A stretch of DNA of 64,000 nt from Bacillota bacterium (lineage in GTDB: Bacteria > Bacillota > Syntrophomonadia > Syntrophomonadales > Syntrophomonadaceae). Made by a program: the position numbers and the translations under genes. The notes beneath the pieces are model-generated. The model searched no databases and was not told where the DNA came from. It saw only the letters and a list, made by a program, of their open reading frames with translations. Shown here in pieces: positions 37,418-45,553 of this stretch; position 1 is the stretch's first letter, and every line of letters starts with the position of its first letter. The DNA lies in assembly GCA_023395515.1 (NCBI GenBank), contig JAEWZB010000121.1, positions 11,119-75,118 on the forward strand. The letters run 5' to 3'.

Positions 37418-38479
37418 ATGGCAAACGATCTGATTCAGGCGCTAATTGAAATAGAGAAAGAGCGGGGTATCCCCAAGCTGGCATTAATTGATGCAATTAA
37501 ATCTGCTCTTAATACCGCCTATAAAAAGAATTTTGGCACTTCCCAAAATGTAAGTGTAGAATTTAATGATATTACAGGTGAAGTAAAAGTTTTTTCGCAA
37601 AAAACTATTGTGGAAACCGTGACCGATGGCAGAATAGAAATAAGTGCCGAGGAAGCTAAAGACTTATACCCTGATTGTCAAACCGGGGATTTAGTTTATG
37701 TAGAAGCTACTCCAGGTAATTTTGGGCGTATAGCAGCCCAAACTGCTAAACAAGTTGTTATTCAAAAACTTAGAGAAGCGGAAAGAAGCCTTATTTATGA
37801 AGAGTTTTTGGAACGGGAAGGTGAAATAGTTACTGGAACCATACAAAGACTGGAAAATAAAAATGTCTATATCAGCTTGGGAAGAACTGAAGGCATAATG
37901 CTTCCCGCCGATCAAGTGCAATCAGAAAATTATGAGATAGGGCAAAGATTAAAAGCTTATATACATGAGGTTAAAAATACTCCTAAGGGACCTAATATAT
38001 ATGTTTCCAGGTCTCATCCTTACTTTTTAAGGCGTTTATTCGAATTGGAAGTACCGGAAATATTTGATGGAGTAGTTGAAATTAAATCAATTGCCCGTGA
38101 AGCCGGGTTTAGATCTAAGATTGCTGTCCATTCCTTAGATGATAAAGTTGATTCAGTAGGAGCTTGTGTAGGACCTAAAGGATTCAGGGTGCAAAATATT
38201 GTTACCGAACTGGGCGGCGAGAAAATAGATATTATTAAATATGATAAAAGTGTGGAAAAATTCATTGCCAATGCTCTAAGCCCCTCCAAAGTTTTAGCTG
38301 TACATGTTAATGAAGAGGAGAAAATGGCCAGGGTTATTGTGCCGGATTATCAACTTTCTTTAGCTATAGGTAAAGAAGGACAAAATGCCCGGCTAGCAGC
38401 TAAGCTTACCGGATGGAAGGTTGATATTAAAAGCGAAAGCCAGCTCGAAATTGTAGAAGATGGTGAAAGCGATGAATAA
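37418..38479 (+). CDS. nusA: Transcription termination/antitermination factor NusA
   Basis: RNA polymerase accessory protein controlling pausing, termination and antitermination. It is 353 residues, the short Firmicutes form: N-terminal RNAP-binding domain (1-125), S1 domain (about 130-200; GEIVTGTIQRLENKNVYI), KH1 and KH2 (VGACVGPKGFRVQNI; SLAIGKEGQNARLAAKLTGW in part). ATG behind AGGAGGAGG. Confidence 0.97.
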   Translation: MANDLIQALIEIEKERGIPKLALIDAIKSALNTAYKKNFGTSQNVSVEFNDITGEVKVFSQKTIVETVTDGRIEISAEEAKDLYPDCQTGDLVYVEATPGNFGRIAAQTAKQVVIQKLREAERSLIYEEFLEREGEIVTGTIQRLENKNVYISLGRTEGIMLPADQVQSENYEIGQRLKAYIHEVKNTPKGPNIYVSRSHPYFLRRLFELEVPEIFDGVVEIKSIAREAGFRSKIAVHSLDDKVDSVGACVGPKGFRVQNIVTELGGEKIDIIKYDKSVEKFIANALSPSKVLAVHVNEEEKMARVIVPDYQLSLAIGKEGQNARLAAKLTGWKVDIKSESQLEIVEDGESDE

Positions 38480-38753
38480 ACCCAGAAAGCTTCCCCAGCG
38501 TATGTGTGTGGGATGCCGGGAAATGAAAAATAAAAAGGAACTGATTAGAATAGTTCGCAATGCCGAAGGTATCTTACATTTGGATACTACCGGGAAAAAA
38601 CCGGGACGAGGAGCTTATCTATGTCCTAGTGTAGACTGTTTTAATCAATCTATTAAAGGAAAAAGAATCCAAAAAGCTCTGGAACAAGATTTGTCCGAGG
38701 AGCTTATTGAAAGCATTAAGCAGCAAATTGAGGCAGTAACAGCTAGTAAATAA
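38472..38753 (+). CDS. ylxR: YlxR/RnpM family RNA-binding protein
   Basis: About 93 residues with the family signature PQRMCVGCREMKNKKELIRI (in part) and KPGRGAYLCPS. In Bacillus the homologue RnpM binds RNase P RNA. Start at ATG 38472, inside the end of nusA, is favoured by the family N-terminus; ATG 38460 is an alternative. Confidence 0.93.
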   Translation: MNKPRKLPQRMCVGCREMKNKKELIRIVRNAEGILHLDTTGKKPGRGAYLCPSVDCFNQSIKGKRIQKALEQDLSEELIESIKQQIEAVTASK

Positions 38754-38766
38754 GGTGTGTGATAAG

Positions 38767-39111
38767 TTGAGAAAACTATATAGTATGTTAGGGTTTGCTC
38801 AAAAAGCAGGTAAGGTTTCCGCCGGTACTTTAGCGGCTAAATCAAGTTTAATAAGGCGTAAAGCTTATCTGCTCCTAATGAGTAATGATATAGCGGATAA
38901 TTCTAAAGAAATGTTGATTAATATTTGCCAGAAAGTTAATATACCATGGGTTATACTGGGGAATAAATATGATTTGGGTACTAGTGTAGGGAAGGCTTAC
39001 CGGGTGGCGGTAACCATTAATGATAACAAAATGGCGGCAGCTCTTTTGGATGCTATTAACAGGACGGAAGAAAAAATAGAAACTATGGGGGTGGTTGAAT
39101 GGCCAAAATAA
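38767..39111 (+). CDS. ylxQ: L7Ae-family RNA-binding protein YlxQ
   Basis: About 114 residues of the L7Ae/L30e fold that binds kink-turn RNA; role in Firmicutes not settled. Motifs: LYSMLGFAQKAGKVSAGT and LLLMSNDIADNSKE. The start is TTG 38767, 9 nt after AAGGTG; a GTG at 38755 lies within the SD region. Its 3' end overlaps the infB start by 13 nt. Confidence 0.88.
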   Translation: MRKLYSMLGFAQKAGKVSAGTLAAKSSLIRRKAYLLLMSNDIADNSKEMLINICQKVNIPWVILGNKYDLGTSVGKAYRVAVTINDNKMAAALLDAINRTEEKIETMGVVEWPK

Positions 39112-41768
39112 GAGTACATGAATTAGCAAAAGAACTGGGAATACAAAGTAGAGAAATGGTGAATGTTTTGCATGGTTTAGGACTAGATGTCAAAAACCAT
39201 ATGAGTACTATGGAAGAATCACAGGTAAGTTGGGTTAAAAAGCAACTTGCTAATTCTAAAATGGAAGAAAACAAAGTCCCTAAATCTGATAAACCCAAGC
39301 AACCGATTGACAATCGGCCTTCCGTAGATCAAGGAAGACAACCCCACCATCGGGAAAGAAATCAGAATTTTTCCGATCCGTCCAAACCTCCTGTAGATAG
39401 AAATAACCGAGCTTCCAGCCCAGATAGAGCCGATAGGCCACAAAATTCAGGTAATAGGCCACCACAAAGCCCGAACCGACCTGCTAATAGGCCCCAAAGT
39501 CCAGATAGACCTGGTGATAGGGCTCAAGGCCCGGATAGAAGGCCTCCAAGCCAGGATAGGCCTGGTAACAGGCCCCCAAGCTCAGATAGAACTGGTAACA
39601 GGCCGCCAAGCCCGGACCGACCCGGTAACAGGCCGCCAAGTTCAGATAGAACTGGTAACAGGCCGCCCAGCCCAAATGATAATAGGGGCTCCAATAACCA
39701 TAGGCCCACTAATGTTAATAGAAACCAAGATGCCGGCCGACCTAATACTAATAAGCCTGCTTCGGCAGGAATGAATAATCATAGGCCTAAAGATAGCAAC
39801 TTCCGTCCTCCTAATGCAAGGACACCAGTTGCAAATTCAGCCGCGCCAACTAGTGATAAAGAAAATCTTAAGGCTTCAGATGTTACTAGAGGTGCCAAAC
39901 CTAATAAACCTAATAATAAAACTAAAAAAACCCCGGACAAGAGTTTTCCTAAAAAAGACTATAGCCGTCAGGTAAGAAAACCGAAGCATAAACGCAAAAA
40001 AGAAGAAGTTATAGAAAAGACCCCCGATTTAATCGCTATTGAAGATAGCATTACCGTAAGAGAATTTGCGGAAATGCTGGGTAAAAGCGCGGCCGAGATA
40101 GTGAAAAAATTAATGGAATTAGGTACTTTAGCTACCGTTAATCAAGACATAGACTTTGAGACTGCCGAAATATTGGCTAGTTTGTATGAAGTCAAAGTAG
40201 AACGGGCCATATCGGAAGAAGAAAAACTCTTAGAAGAAATCATAGATGATGATAAATCGATGGAACTAAGACCACCTATAGTTACAGTTATGGGTCATGT
40301 TGACCATGGTAAAACTTCCTTATTGGATAAAATCAGAAGTGCTGATGTAGTCTCCGGTGAAGCGGGGGGAATTACCCAACATATAGGTGCTTATCAAGTA
40401 ACGGTAAAAGGTAATAAGATAACCTTTATAGATACTCCCGGTCACGAAGCTTTTACGGCTATGAGAGCCAGGGGAGCCAACCTTACCGATATTGTAATAT
40501 TAGTAATCGCTGCTGACGACGGGGTTATGCCTCAAACCGTAGAAGCGATTAACCATATTAAGGCAGCGGGAGTACCGTTTTTAGTAGCAGTTAATAAGGT
40601 GGATAAGCCCACTGCTAATCCGGACAAAGTTATGCAGCAATTGACTGAATATGGCATTGTACCGGAAGAATGGGGCGGAGATATTATTTTTGTTCCGGTT
40701 TCGGCTAAAACGGGAGATAATATAGATACTTTACTGGAAATGGTTCTATTAGTGGCAGAACTTAACGAAATTAAAGCTAATTCTAACCGGGCTGCAGAAG
40801 GAGTAGTTATTGAAGCGGAACTGGATAAAGGCCGCGGACCGGTGGCAACCGTCTTGGTATTAAAAGGAACCTTAAAAGTAGGCGACTTTTTAATCTGCGG
40901 TAGCAGCTTATGTAAAGTTAGAGCCATGAGTGATTATAGAGGCAGAAGAGTTGATAATGCTTTGCCTTCCATGCCCATAGAAATAATGGGCTGGTCAGAT
41001 GTACCGGAAGCCGGAGGTAAAGTTCAAGCTTGTGATGAAAAAATAGCTAAGGAAGTATTGAGCTTAAGAGCCAGTGAAAGAAAGCTGGAAGAACAAAAGA
41101 GCAGCAGTAAAGTTTCTCTGGATGATTTCTTTAAACAAATGCAAGATGCAGGAGTTAAAGAATTAAACTTAATCATAAAAGGTGATGTGCAAGGATCTAT
41201 TGAAGCCTTAGCTCAATCTTTATTACGTTTATCCACTGATGAAGTTAAAGTAAATGTAATTCATTCGGCGGTAGGTGCTGTAACCGAAACCGATGTCATG
41301 CTGGCCACTGCTTCTAATGCAATAATCATTGGATTTAATGTAAGACCAGATGTTAATGCCCGTAAAAGTGCGGAACAGGAAAATATTGATGTTCGTCTCT
41401 ACCGGGTTATTTACGAAGCGATTGATGATGTTAAAAAAGCGATGGTTGGACTTCTAGATCCCGAATATAAGGAGAAATATATCGGCCGAGCCGAAGTTAG
41501 GGCTACCTTTAAAGTGCCCAATGCCGGCACTATAGCAGGCTCTTATATTATTGATGGAAAAATGCAAAGAAATGCCAATATTCGGGTTTTAAGAGATGGA
41601 GTTATCATTTACGAAGGTAACTTATCCTCCTTAAAGAGATTTAAAGACGATGTTAAAGAAGTACAGGAAAATTATGAATGTGGTATAGGTATAAAGGATT
41701 TTAATGATCTTAAAGATGGAGATGTTATTGAAGCCTTTACCATGGAGGAAATTCCTAGAGAACTATAA
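39099..41768 (+). CDS. infB: Translation initiation factor IF-2
   Basis: GTPase that brings initiator tRNA to the 30S subunit, 889 residues. N-terminal IF2_N domain (IRVHELAKELGIQSREMVN), a long Pro/Arg/Asn-rich linker (about 60-290) with 10-residue tandem repeats, a second IF2_N domain (about 310-365), the G domain (GHVDHGKT at 399-406, DTPGHEAF, NKVDKP) and domains II-IV. The start is ATG 39099 inside the end of ylxQ. Confidence 0.97.
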   Translation: MAKIRVHELAKELGIQSREMVNVLHGLGLDVKNHMSTMEESQVSWVKKQLANSKMEENKVPKSDKPKQPIDNRPSVDQGRQPHHRERNQNFSDPSKPPVDRNNRASSPDRADRPQNSGNRPPQSPNRPANRPQSPDRPGDRAQGPDRRPPSQDRPGNRPPSSDRTGNRPPSPDRPGNRPPSSDRTGNRPPSPNDNRGSNNHRPTNVNRNQDAGRPNTNKPASAGMNNHRPKDSNFRPPNARTPVANSAAPTSDKENLKASDVTRGAKPNKPNNKTKKTPDKSFPKKDYSRQVRKPKHKRKKEEVIEKTPDLIAIEDSITVREFAEMLGKSAAEIVKKLMELGTLATVNQDIDFETAEILASLYEVKVERAISEEEKLLEEIIDDDKSMELRPPIVTVMGHVDHGKTSLLDKIRSADVVSGEAGGITQHIGAYQVTVKGNKITFIDTPGHEAFTAMRARGANLTDIVILVIAADDGVMPQTVEAINHIKAAGVPFLVAVNKVDKPTANPDKVMQQLTEYGIVPEEWGGDIIFVPVSAKTGDNIDTLLEMVLLVAELNEIKANSNRAAEGVVIEAELDKGRGPVATVLVLKGTLKVGDFLICGSSLCKVRAMSDYRGRRVDNALPSMPIEIMGWSDVPEAGGKVQACDEKIAKEVLSLRASERKLEEQKSSSKVSLDDFFKQMQDAGVKELNLIIKGDVQGSIEALAQSLLRLSTDEVKVNVIHSAVGAVTETDVMLATASNAIIIGFNVRPDVNARKSAEQENIDVRLYRVIYEAIDDVKKAMVGLLDPEYKEKYIGRAEVRATFKVPNAGTIAGSYIIDGKMQRNANIRVLRDGVIIYEGNLSSLKRFKDDVKEVQENYECGIGIKDFNDLKDGDVIEAFTMEEIPREL
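39564..39683. repeat. Four 30-bp tandem repeats inside infB
   Basis: Units begin GGTAACAGGC at 39564, 39594, 39624 and 39654, an exact 30-nt period, encoding GNRPPSxDRx. Units 1 and 3 are nearly identical (SSDRT), and unit 2 differs in the same way (SPDRP), so a 60-nt duplication is likely. Looser repeats extend upstream to about 39430. Confidence 0.9.
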
Positions 41769-41817
41769 AAAATAATAGCAGCAGCAAACCAAGTTTTTCG
41801 AGAAAGGGGCAAGTATT

Positions 41818-42180
41818 ATGAGTCAACGCAGGCAGGAAAGAATGGCAGAAGAGACTAAACGCCTATTATCCCAAATAATATTAAATCTAAAAGATCCTAG
41901 AATAAACCTGTCTACTATTTCTATAACTAGGGTAGATATTACTAATGACTTAAGTCATGCCCGAATAAATGTGAGTATACTAGGAGATGAACAAGAACAA
42001 CAGGAGACTATAAAAGTTATCCAAAAAGCCAAAGGATATTTGCGCAGTGAACTGGCTCGTCAGCTAGAAATCAGACATGCACCGGAACTGGACTTACGCT
42101 TGGATAAGTCTATCGAACATGGGATTAGGATTTCATCATTACTGGAAGAACTGCGCGATGGAAAAGAGACTAATGAATAG
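41818..42180 (+). CDS. rbfA: Ribosome-binding factor A
   Basis: Cold-shock and 30S maturation factor, 120 residues. Single KH-like domain with RQERMAEETKRLLSQIIL (in part), DPRINLSTISITRVDIT and LDKSIEHGIRISSLL. ATG at 41818 after AAAGGGG. Overlaps nrnA at its 3' end. Confidence 0.95.
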   Translation: MSQRRQERMAEETKRLLSQIILNLKDPRINLSTISITRVDITNDLSHARINVSILGDEQEQQETIKVIQKAKGYLRSELARQLEIRHAPELDLRLDKSIEHGIRISSLLEELRDGKETNE

Positions 42181-43138
42181 CTTAAAAGAAATATCCGCAC
42201 AACTCATAAAAAACGATAACTTTCTTATAATCGGGCACAGTATTCCTGATGGGGATTGTATTGGTTCTATGCTAGGTTTGTATATGGGATTGATATCACT
42301 AAATAAAAATGTTAGTATGTTTCTCCACGATATTATTCCTAGCATATATCATTATTTACCTTATGTGGAATATATCAATAATTCTCTGCCGGAGCCGGAC
42401 AGGATAGAAAACATTATTTTCTTAGACTGTACTGATAAAGACCGGGTGGGTTTTGAGGTGGCCCCCAATTTAAATAAGGAAGCTACAGTTTTTAATATTG
42501 ACCACCATGAAAGCAATGCCTTTTTTGGTCATTACAACTATGTGGATAAGAGGGCTGCGGCTACCGCCGAGATTATTTATGAGTTGTTAGGGGAAATGAA
42601 TATACCCCTAAATGAAAATATAGCTACTCCCCTTTATGCAGGCATGGTAATGGATACCGGCAGCTTTAAGTACAGCAATACTACCAGTAAGACTCACCAA
42701 ATAGCGGCGGCACTTTTAGAAAGCGGAGTTAATTTAGAAAAGACCCGAATAAATTTATTTGAGTCTAAGCCTATGCAAGAAGTATTACTTTTAGCTAAGG
42801 CATTAAGAAATTTTAATATTAGTGCCGATGGGAAAATAGCCTGGATGTTATTACCTTATGCCGATATTGATGAAATAGCAGCTCATGGTTTGCATCCTGA
42901 AGGAATTATTAATTACACCCGGATGATTAAAGGAGTTGAAGTAGGTTTACTATTTCGCGAAATAAAACCGGGTTTAATCAAGATAGGCTTTAGATCGAAA
43001 CAAGGTGTTGATGTTGCCCTGATAGCTAAGGAATTAGGAGGCGGGGGTCACAAGCAGGCGGCTGGGGCCAGCCAAGAAGGTGATATTAACACAGTTTGTG
43101 ACCAGGTTATAAAAATAGTAGAAAAAATGGTGTTATAG
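42173..43138 (+). CDS. nrnA: Bifunctional oligoribonuclease / pAp phosphatase NrnA (DHH family)
   Basis: Degrades nanoRNAs and 3',5'-adenosine bisphosphate. About 321 residues: DHH domain with GHSIPDGDCIGS and FNIDHHESN, and a C-terminal DHHA1 domain with GGGGHKQAAGA. ATG 42173 overlaps the rbfA stop by 8 nt and begins the usual family N-terminus; ATG 42158 is an alternative with GGAAGAA upstream. Confidence 0.92.
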   Translation: MNSLKEISAQLIKNDNFLIIGHSIPDGDCIGSMLGLYMGLISLNKNVSMFLHDIIPSIYHYLPYVEYINNSLPEPDRIENIIFLDCTDKDRVGFEVAPNLNKEATVFNIDHHESNAFFGHYNYVDKRAAATAEIIYELLGEMNIPLNENIATPLYAGMVMDTGSFKYSNTTSKTHQIAAALLESGVNLEKTRINLFESKPMQEVLLLAKALRNFNISADGKIAWMLLPYADIDEIAAHGLHPEGIINYTRMIKGVEVGLLFREIKPGLIKIGFRSKQGVDVALIAKELGGGGHKQAAGASQEGDINTVCDQVIKIVEKMVL

Positions 43139-44035
43139 ATGGATGGATTTTTAATTGTAAATAAACCGTCTGCTATGACCTCTTATGATGTAATTAGAAG
43201 CTTGAAACGTCTATTGCCCCGTAAAACCAAAATAGGTCATTTAGGAACTCTTGATCCGATGGTAACGGGAGTATTGCCTATAGCTATCGGACAAGCCACT
43301 AAAATAATTCCTTATATTGAGGATGAATCCAAAGAATATGTGGCTACCCTAACTTTAGGGGGAGTTTCTGATACTCAAGATGTATGGGGCAATGTTACTT
43401 ATAAAAACTCGGTTCAGATAGAAGCCGAACCAATCGAAACTGCCCTAAAAAACCTGGTAGGGGATATTGAACAAATTCCTCCTATGTACTCGGCAGTCCA
43501 CCATCAAGGTCAAAAGCTATATGAGTTAGCCCGTAAGGGTGTCATCGTGGAAAGAAAAGCCCGGCCGGCCCGAATATTTGCTATAGATGTCTTGCAGATT
43601 GATTTAAAGGGCCAGTTTCCGTTGATACAATTCCGGGTAGTCTGCTCTAAGGGAACTTATATCCGAACCTTATGCAATGATATCGGGGAGAAATTAGGTA
43701 CGGGCGGATTTTTATCGAGCCTTATCCGCACTAAGTCAGGTATTTTTACTCTGGATGACAGCCATTCTTTAGCAGAGATTCTAGCCGAACCCGAGGATAT
43801 AAAAGGTTTGCTGGCGGTAGATTTTCCTCTAAAACACTGGCCGGTCTATAGGCTTAAAGATAGGGCCGAAAGCCTAGCCATTAGTAATGGCAATCCTATT
43901 TATACTACTTCTGAGTTACCACTGGGATTTATGAGAATTTATGACCAGGAAGAACAATTTGTAGCTATCGGTCAAGCTAATGCGGAAAACTTATCTGTAG
44001 CAATAAAACCAATCCGGGTTTTTAAAACTGTTTAA
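43139..44035 (+). CDS. truB: tRNA pseudouridine-55 synthase
   Basis: Makes pseudouridine 55 in the T-loop of tRNAs. It is 298 residues with the catalytic Asp39 in HLGTLDPMVTGVLP, the KPSAMTSYDV N-terminal motif and VVCSKGTYIRTLCNDIG. The start codon directly follows the nrnA stop. Confidence 0.97.
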   Translation: MDGFLIVNKPSAMTSYDVIRSLKRLLPRKTKIGHLGTLDPMVTGVLPIAIGQATKIIPYIEDESKEYVATLTLGGVSDTQDVWGNVTYKNSVQIEAEPIETALKNLVGDIEQIPPMYSAVHHQGQKLYELARKGVIVERKARPARIFAIDVLQIDLKGQFPLIQFRVVCSKGTYIRTLCNDIGEKLGTGGFLSSLIRTKSGIFTLDDSHSLAEILAEPEDIKGLLAVDFPLKHWPVYRLKDRAESLAISNGNPIYTTSELPLGFMRIYDQEEQFVAIGQANAENLSVAIKPIRVFKTV

Positions 44036-44047
44036 GGGAGAACTTAG

Positions 44048-44986
44048 ATGGAGATAATTAGAGAAATAGAAAACTATAAAAAAGGCGAAAAGCCCGTATT
44101 TTTAGCTTTAGGAAACTTTGATGGAGTACATTTAGGCCACCACAGGTTATTGCAGGAGGTAGTGGACGGAGCCAATGCTAATTCAGGAATTTCCACCGCT
44201 TTTATATTTGATCCTCATCCTAATAAAATAATTAATCCCGATAAAGCTCCGAAGCTGATTACAGGATCTCTGCAACAAGCCAAATTATTAGAACAGATAG
44301 GAATTAAATTATTGATTTACAACTCTTTTAATAAAGAGATATCTAAGTGGGAACCGGAAGAGTTTGTGCAAAAAATAATAGTAGATAAGCTTAATGCTAA
44401 ACATATATTTGTAGGTTTTAATTATTCTTTTGGTTACAAAGGCCAAGGTACCCCTGATTTGCTAAAGGAATTAGGAATTAAATATGGATTTAAAGTTAGT
44501 ATTATAAGACCGGTAGAATTAGATGGTAAGGTGGTTTCCAGTACCTTAATCAGGGAAGCCCTGGAAGAGGGGCAGGTCAAGGAAGCCCGGCATTTATTAG
44601 GTCATCCCTTTACAGTAACCGGCAGTGTAGTTCGCGGTGAAAAGCGGGGCAGTAAAATTGGATTTCCCACAGCTAACCTTAAAATAGATGAGGATATTTT
44701 AATACCTGGTATAGGAGTTTATGCCGCTAAGGCTTTATATAAAGAAGTTACTTATAATTGTGTAGTAAATATAGGCAGAAAACCTACTTTTCATAATGAC
44801 CATCCGGTAACTATGGAGGTACATATCATAGATTTTGCCCAAGATATTTATGATGAAACTCTAACCATATATTTTCTGGATAAGGTCAGGGATGAAAAAA
44901 AGTTTAACGGTATAGATGATTTAGTAAACCAGATTAGCCAAGACCGGGATGCAGCCTATAAAATAGCGGCGGTCTATTCGAGTTAA
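44048..44986 (+). CDS. ribF: Bifunctional riboflavin kinase / FAD synthetase
   Basis: Converts riboflavin to FMN and FAD. It is 312 residues: an adenylyltransferase domain (LGNFDGVHLGHHRLL; FVGFNYSFGYKGQG) and a kinase domain from about 185 (RGEKRGSKIGFPTANL; GVYAAKA). ATG at 44048 after AGGGAG. Ends the cluster before the rpsO promoter. Confidence 0.96.
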   Translation: MEIIREIENYKKGEKPVFLALGNFDGVHLGHHRLLQEVVDGANANSGISTAFIFDPHPNKIINPDKAPKLITGSLQQAKLLEQIGIKLLIYNSFNKEISKWEPEEFVQKIIVDKLNAKHIFVGFNYSFGYKGQGTPDLLKELGIKYGFKVSIIRPVELDGKVVSSTLIREALEEGQVKEARHLLGHPFTVTGSVVRGEKRGSKIGFPTANLKIDEDILIPGIGVYAAKALYKEVTYNCVVNIGRKPTFHNDHPVTMEVHIIDFAQDIYDETLTIYFLDKVRDEKKFNGIDDLVNQISQDRDAAYKIAAVYSS

Positions 44987-44988
44987 AG

Positions 44989-45017
44989 TTTACTTTTTAA
45001 CGAGGCTATGCTAAAAT
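44989..45017 (+). promoter_or_regulatory. Probable promoter for rpsO
   Basis: TTTACT and TAAAAT are separated by 17 nt, with an extended TG one base before the -10. It begins the 229-nt gap between ribF and rpsO. Confidence 0.5.
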
Positions 45018-45059
45018 TACCTTGGTTCTAATGGGATTTTATGAGAATATTATGAAAGT

Positions 45060-45205
45060 TTTAAAGCAAAGAGCGGCCAGGTCTTTGATCTAGTTGTTAA
45101 ATATATAAGGTAGACTGATTATAAAGTGGTCTGCCCCGGAACCGTCAGCTAGGGTTAGCGAAGTCACCGACGCTTTTCTTGGTTAGCGGCGATTAATAGT
45201 GAGGA
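45060..45205 (+). promoter_or_regulatory. Putative structured leader of rpsO
   Basis: The long leader between the promoter and rpsO holds a G+C-rich region (about 45130-45195) with two GGTTAGCG copies at 45153 and 45181 and several short complementary blocks. S15 is known to bind its own mRNA leader in several bacterial groups, with differing structures, so an S15 autoregulatory leader is plausible. I cannot draw a certain fold by eye. Confidence 0.35.
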
Positions 45206-45215
45206 GGTGAAATAA

Positions 45216-45485
45216 ATGGCCTTAAGTCAAGAAAGAAAGCAAGAACTTATCAAGGGTTTCCAAATTCATGAAAATGATACCGGTTCCCCGGAAGTTCAAA
45301 TAGCCATTCTTACGGAAAGAATTAATTATCTGAATGAACATCTTAAGCTTAATAAAAAAGATCATCATTCACGCCGAGGTTTACTTAAGATGGTTGGTCA
45401 AAGAAGAGCTTTATTAGATTATCTTAAAGATAATGATTTCGAAAGATATAGAAGTATCGTTACCAGATTAGGTTTACGAAGATAA
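45216..45485 (+). CDS. rpsO: 30S ribosomal protein S15
   Basis: Primary 16S-binding protein, 89 residues. Motifs: HENDTGSPEVQIAILTERI (in part), LKLNKKDHHSRRGLL and LLDYLKDNDFERY. ATG after GGAGGTGA. Followed by a terminator and pnp, the standard order. Confidence 0.98.
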   Translation: MALSQERKQELIKGFQIHENDTGSPEVQIAILTERINYLNEHLKLNKKDHHSRRGLLKMVGQRRALLDYLKDNDFERYRSIVTRLGLRR

Positions 45486-45510
45486 AGAGCGGATACTGCC
45501 GCTCTTTAAT
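45484..45510 (+). terminator. Intrinsic terminator after rpsO
   Basis: AAAGAGCGG and CCGCTCTTT flank a 6-nt loop, followed by AATTTTAT. The stem starts in the stop codon of rpsO. Confidence 0.8.
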
Positions 45511-45553
45511 TTTATCCTTAATCCATAATATTAGAAAGGAGGACATCTAATCA

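Noticed and set aside
39430..39683. CRISPR-like array
   Set aside because: The repeats are in-frame 30-nt tandem units within infB, without unique spacers.
45130..45195. Second c-di-AMP riboswitch before rpsO (the block ACCGTCAGCTAGG looks ydaO-like)
   Set aside because: The 5' half of the aptamer (GGACCCAAC, GGGGTGAATC) is missing, and a ribosomal protein leader is more likely.
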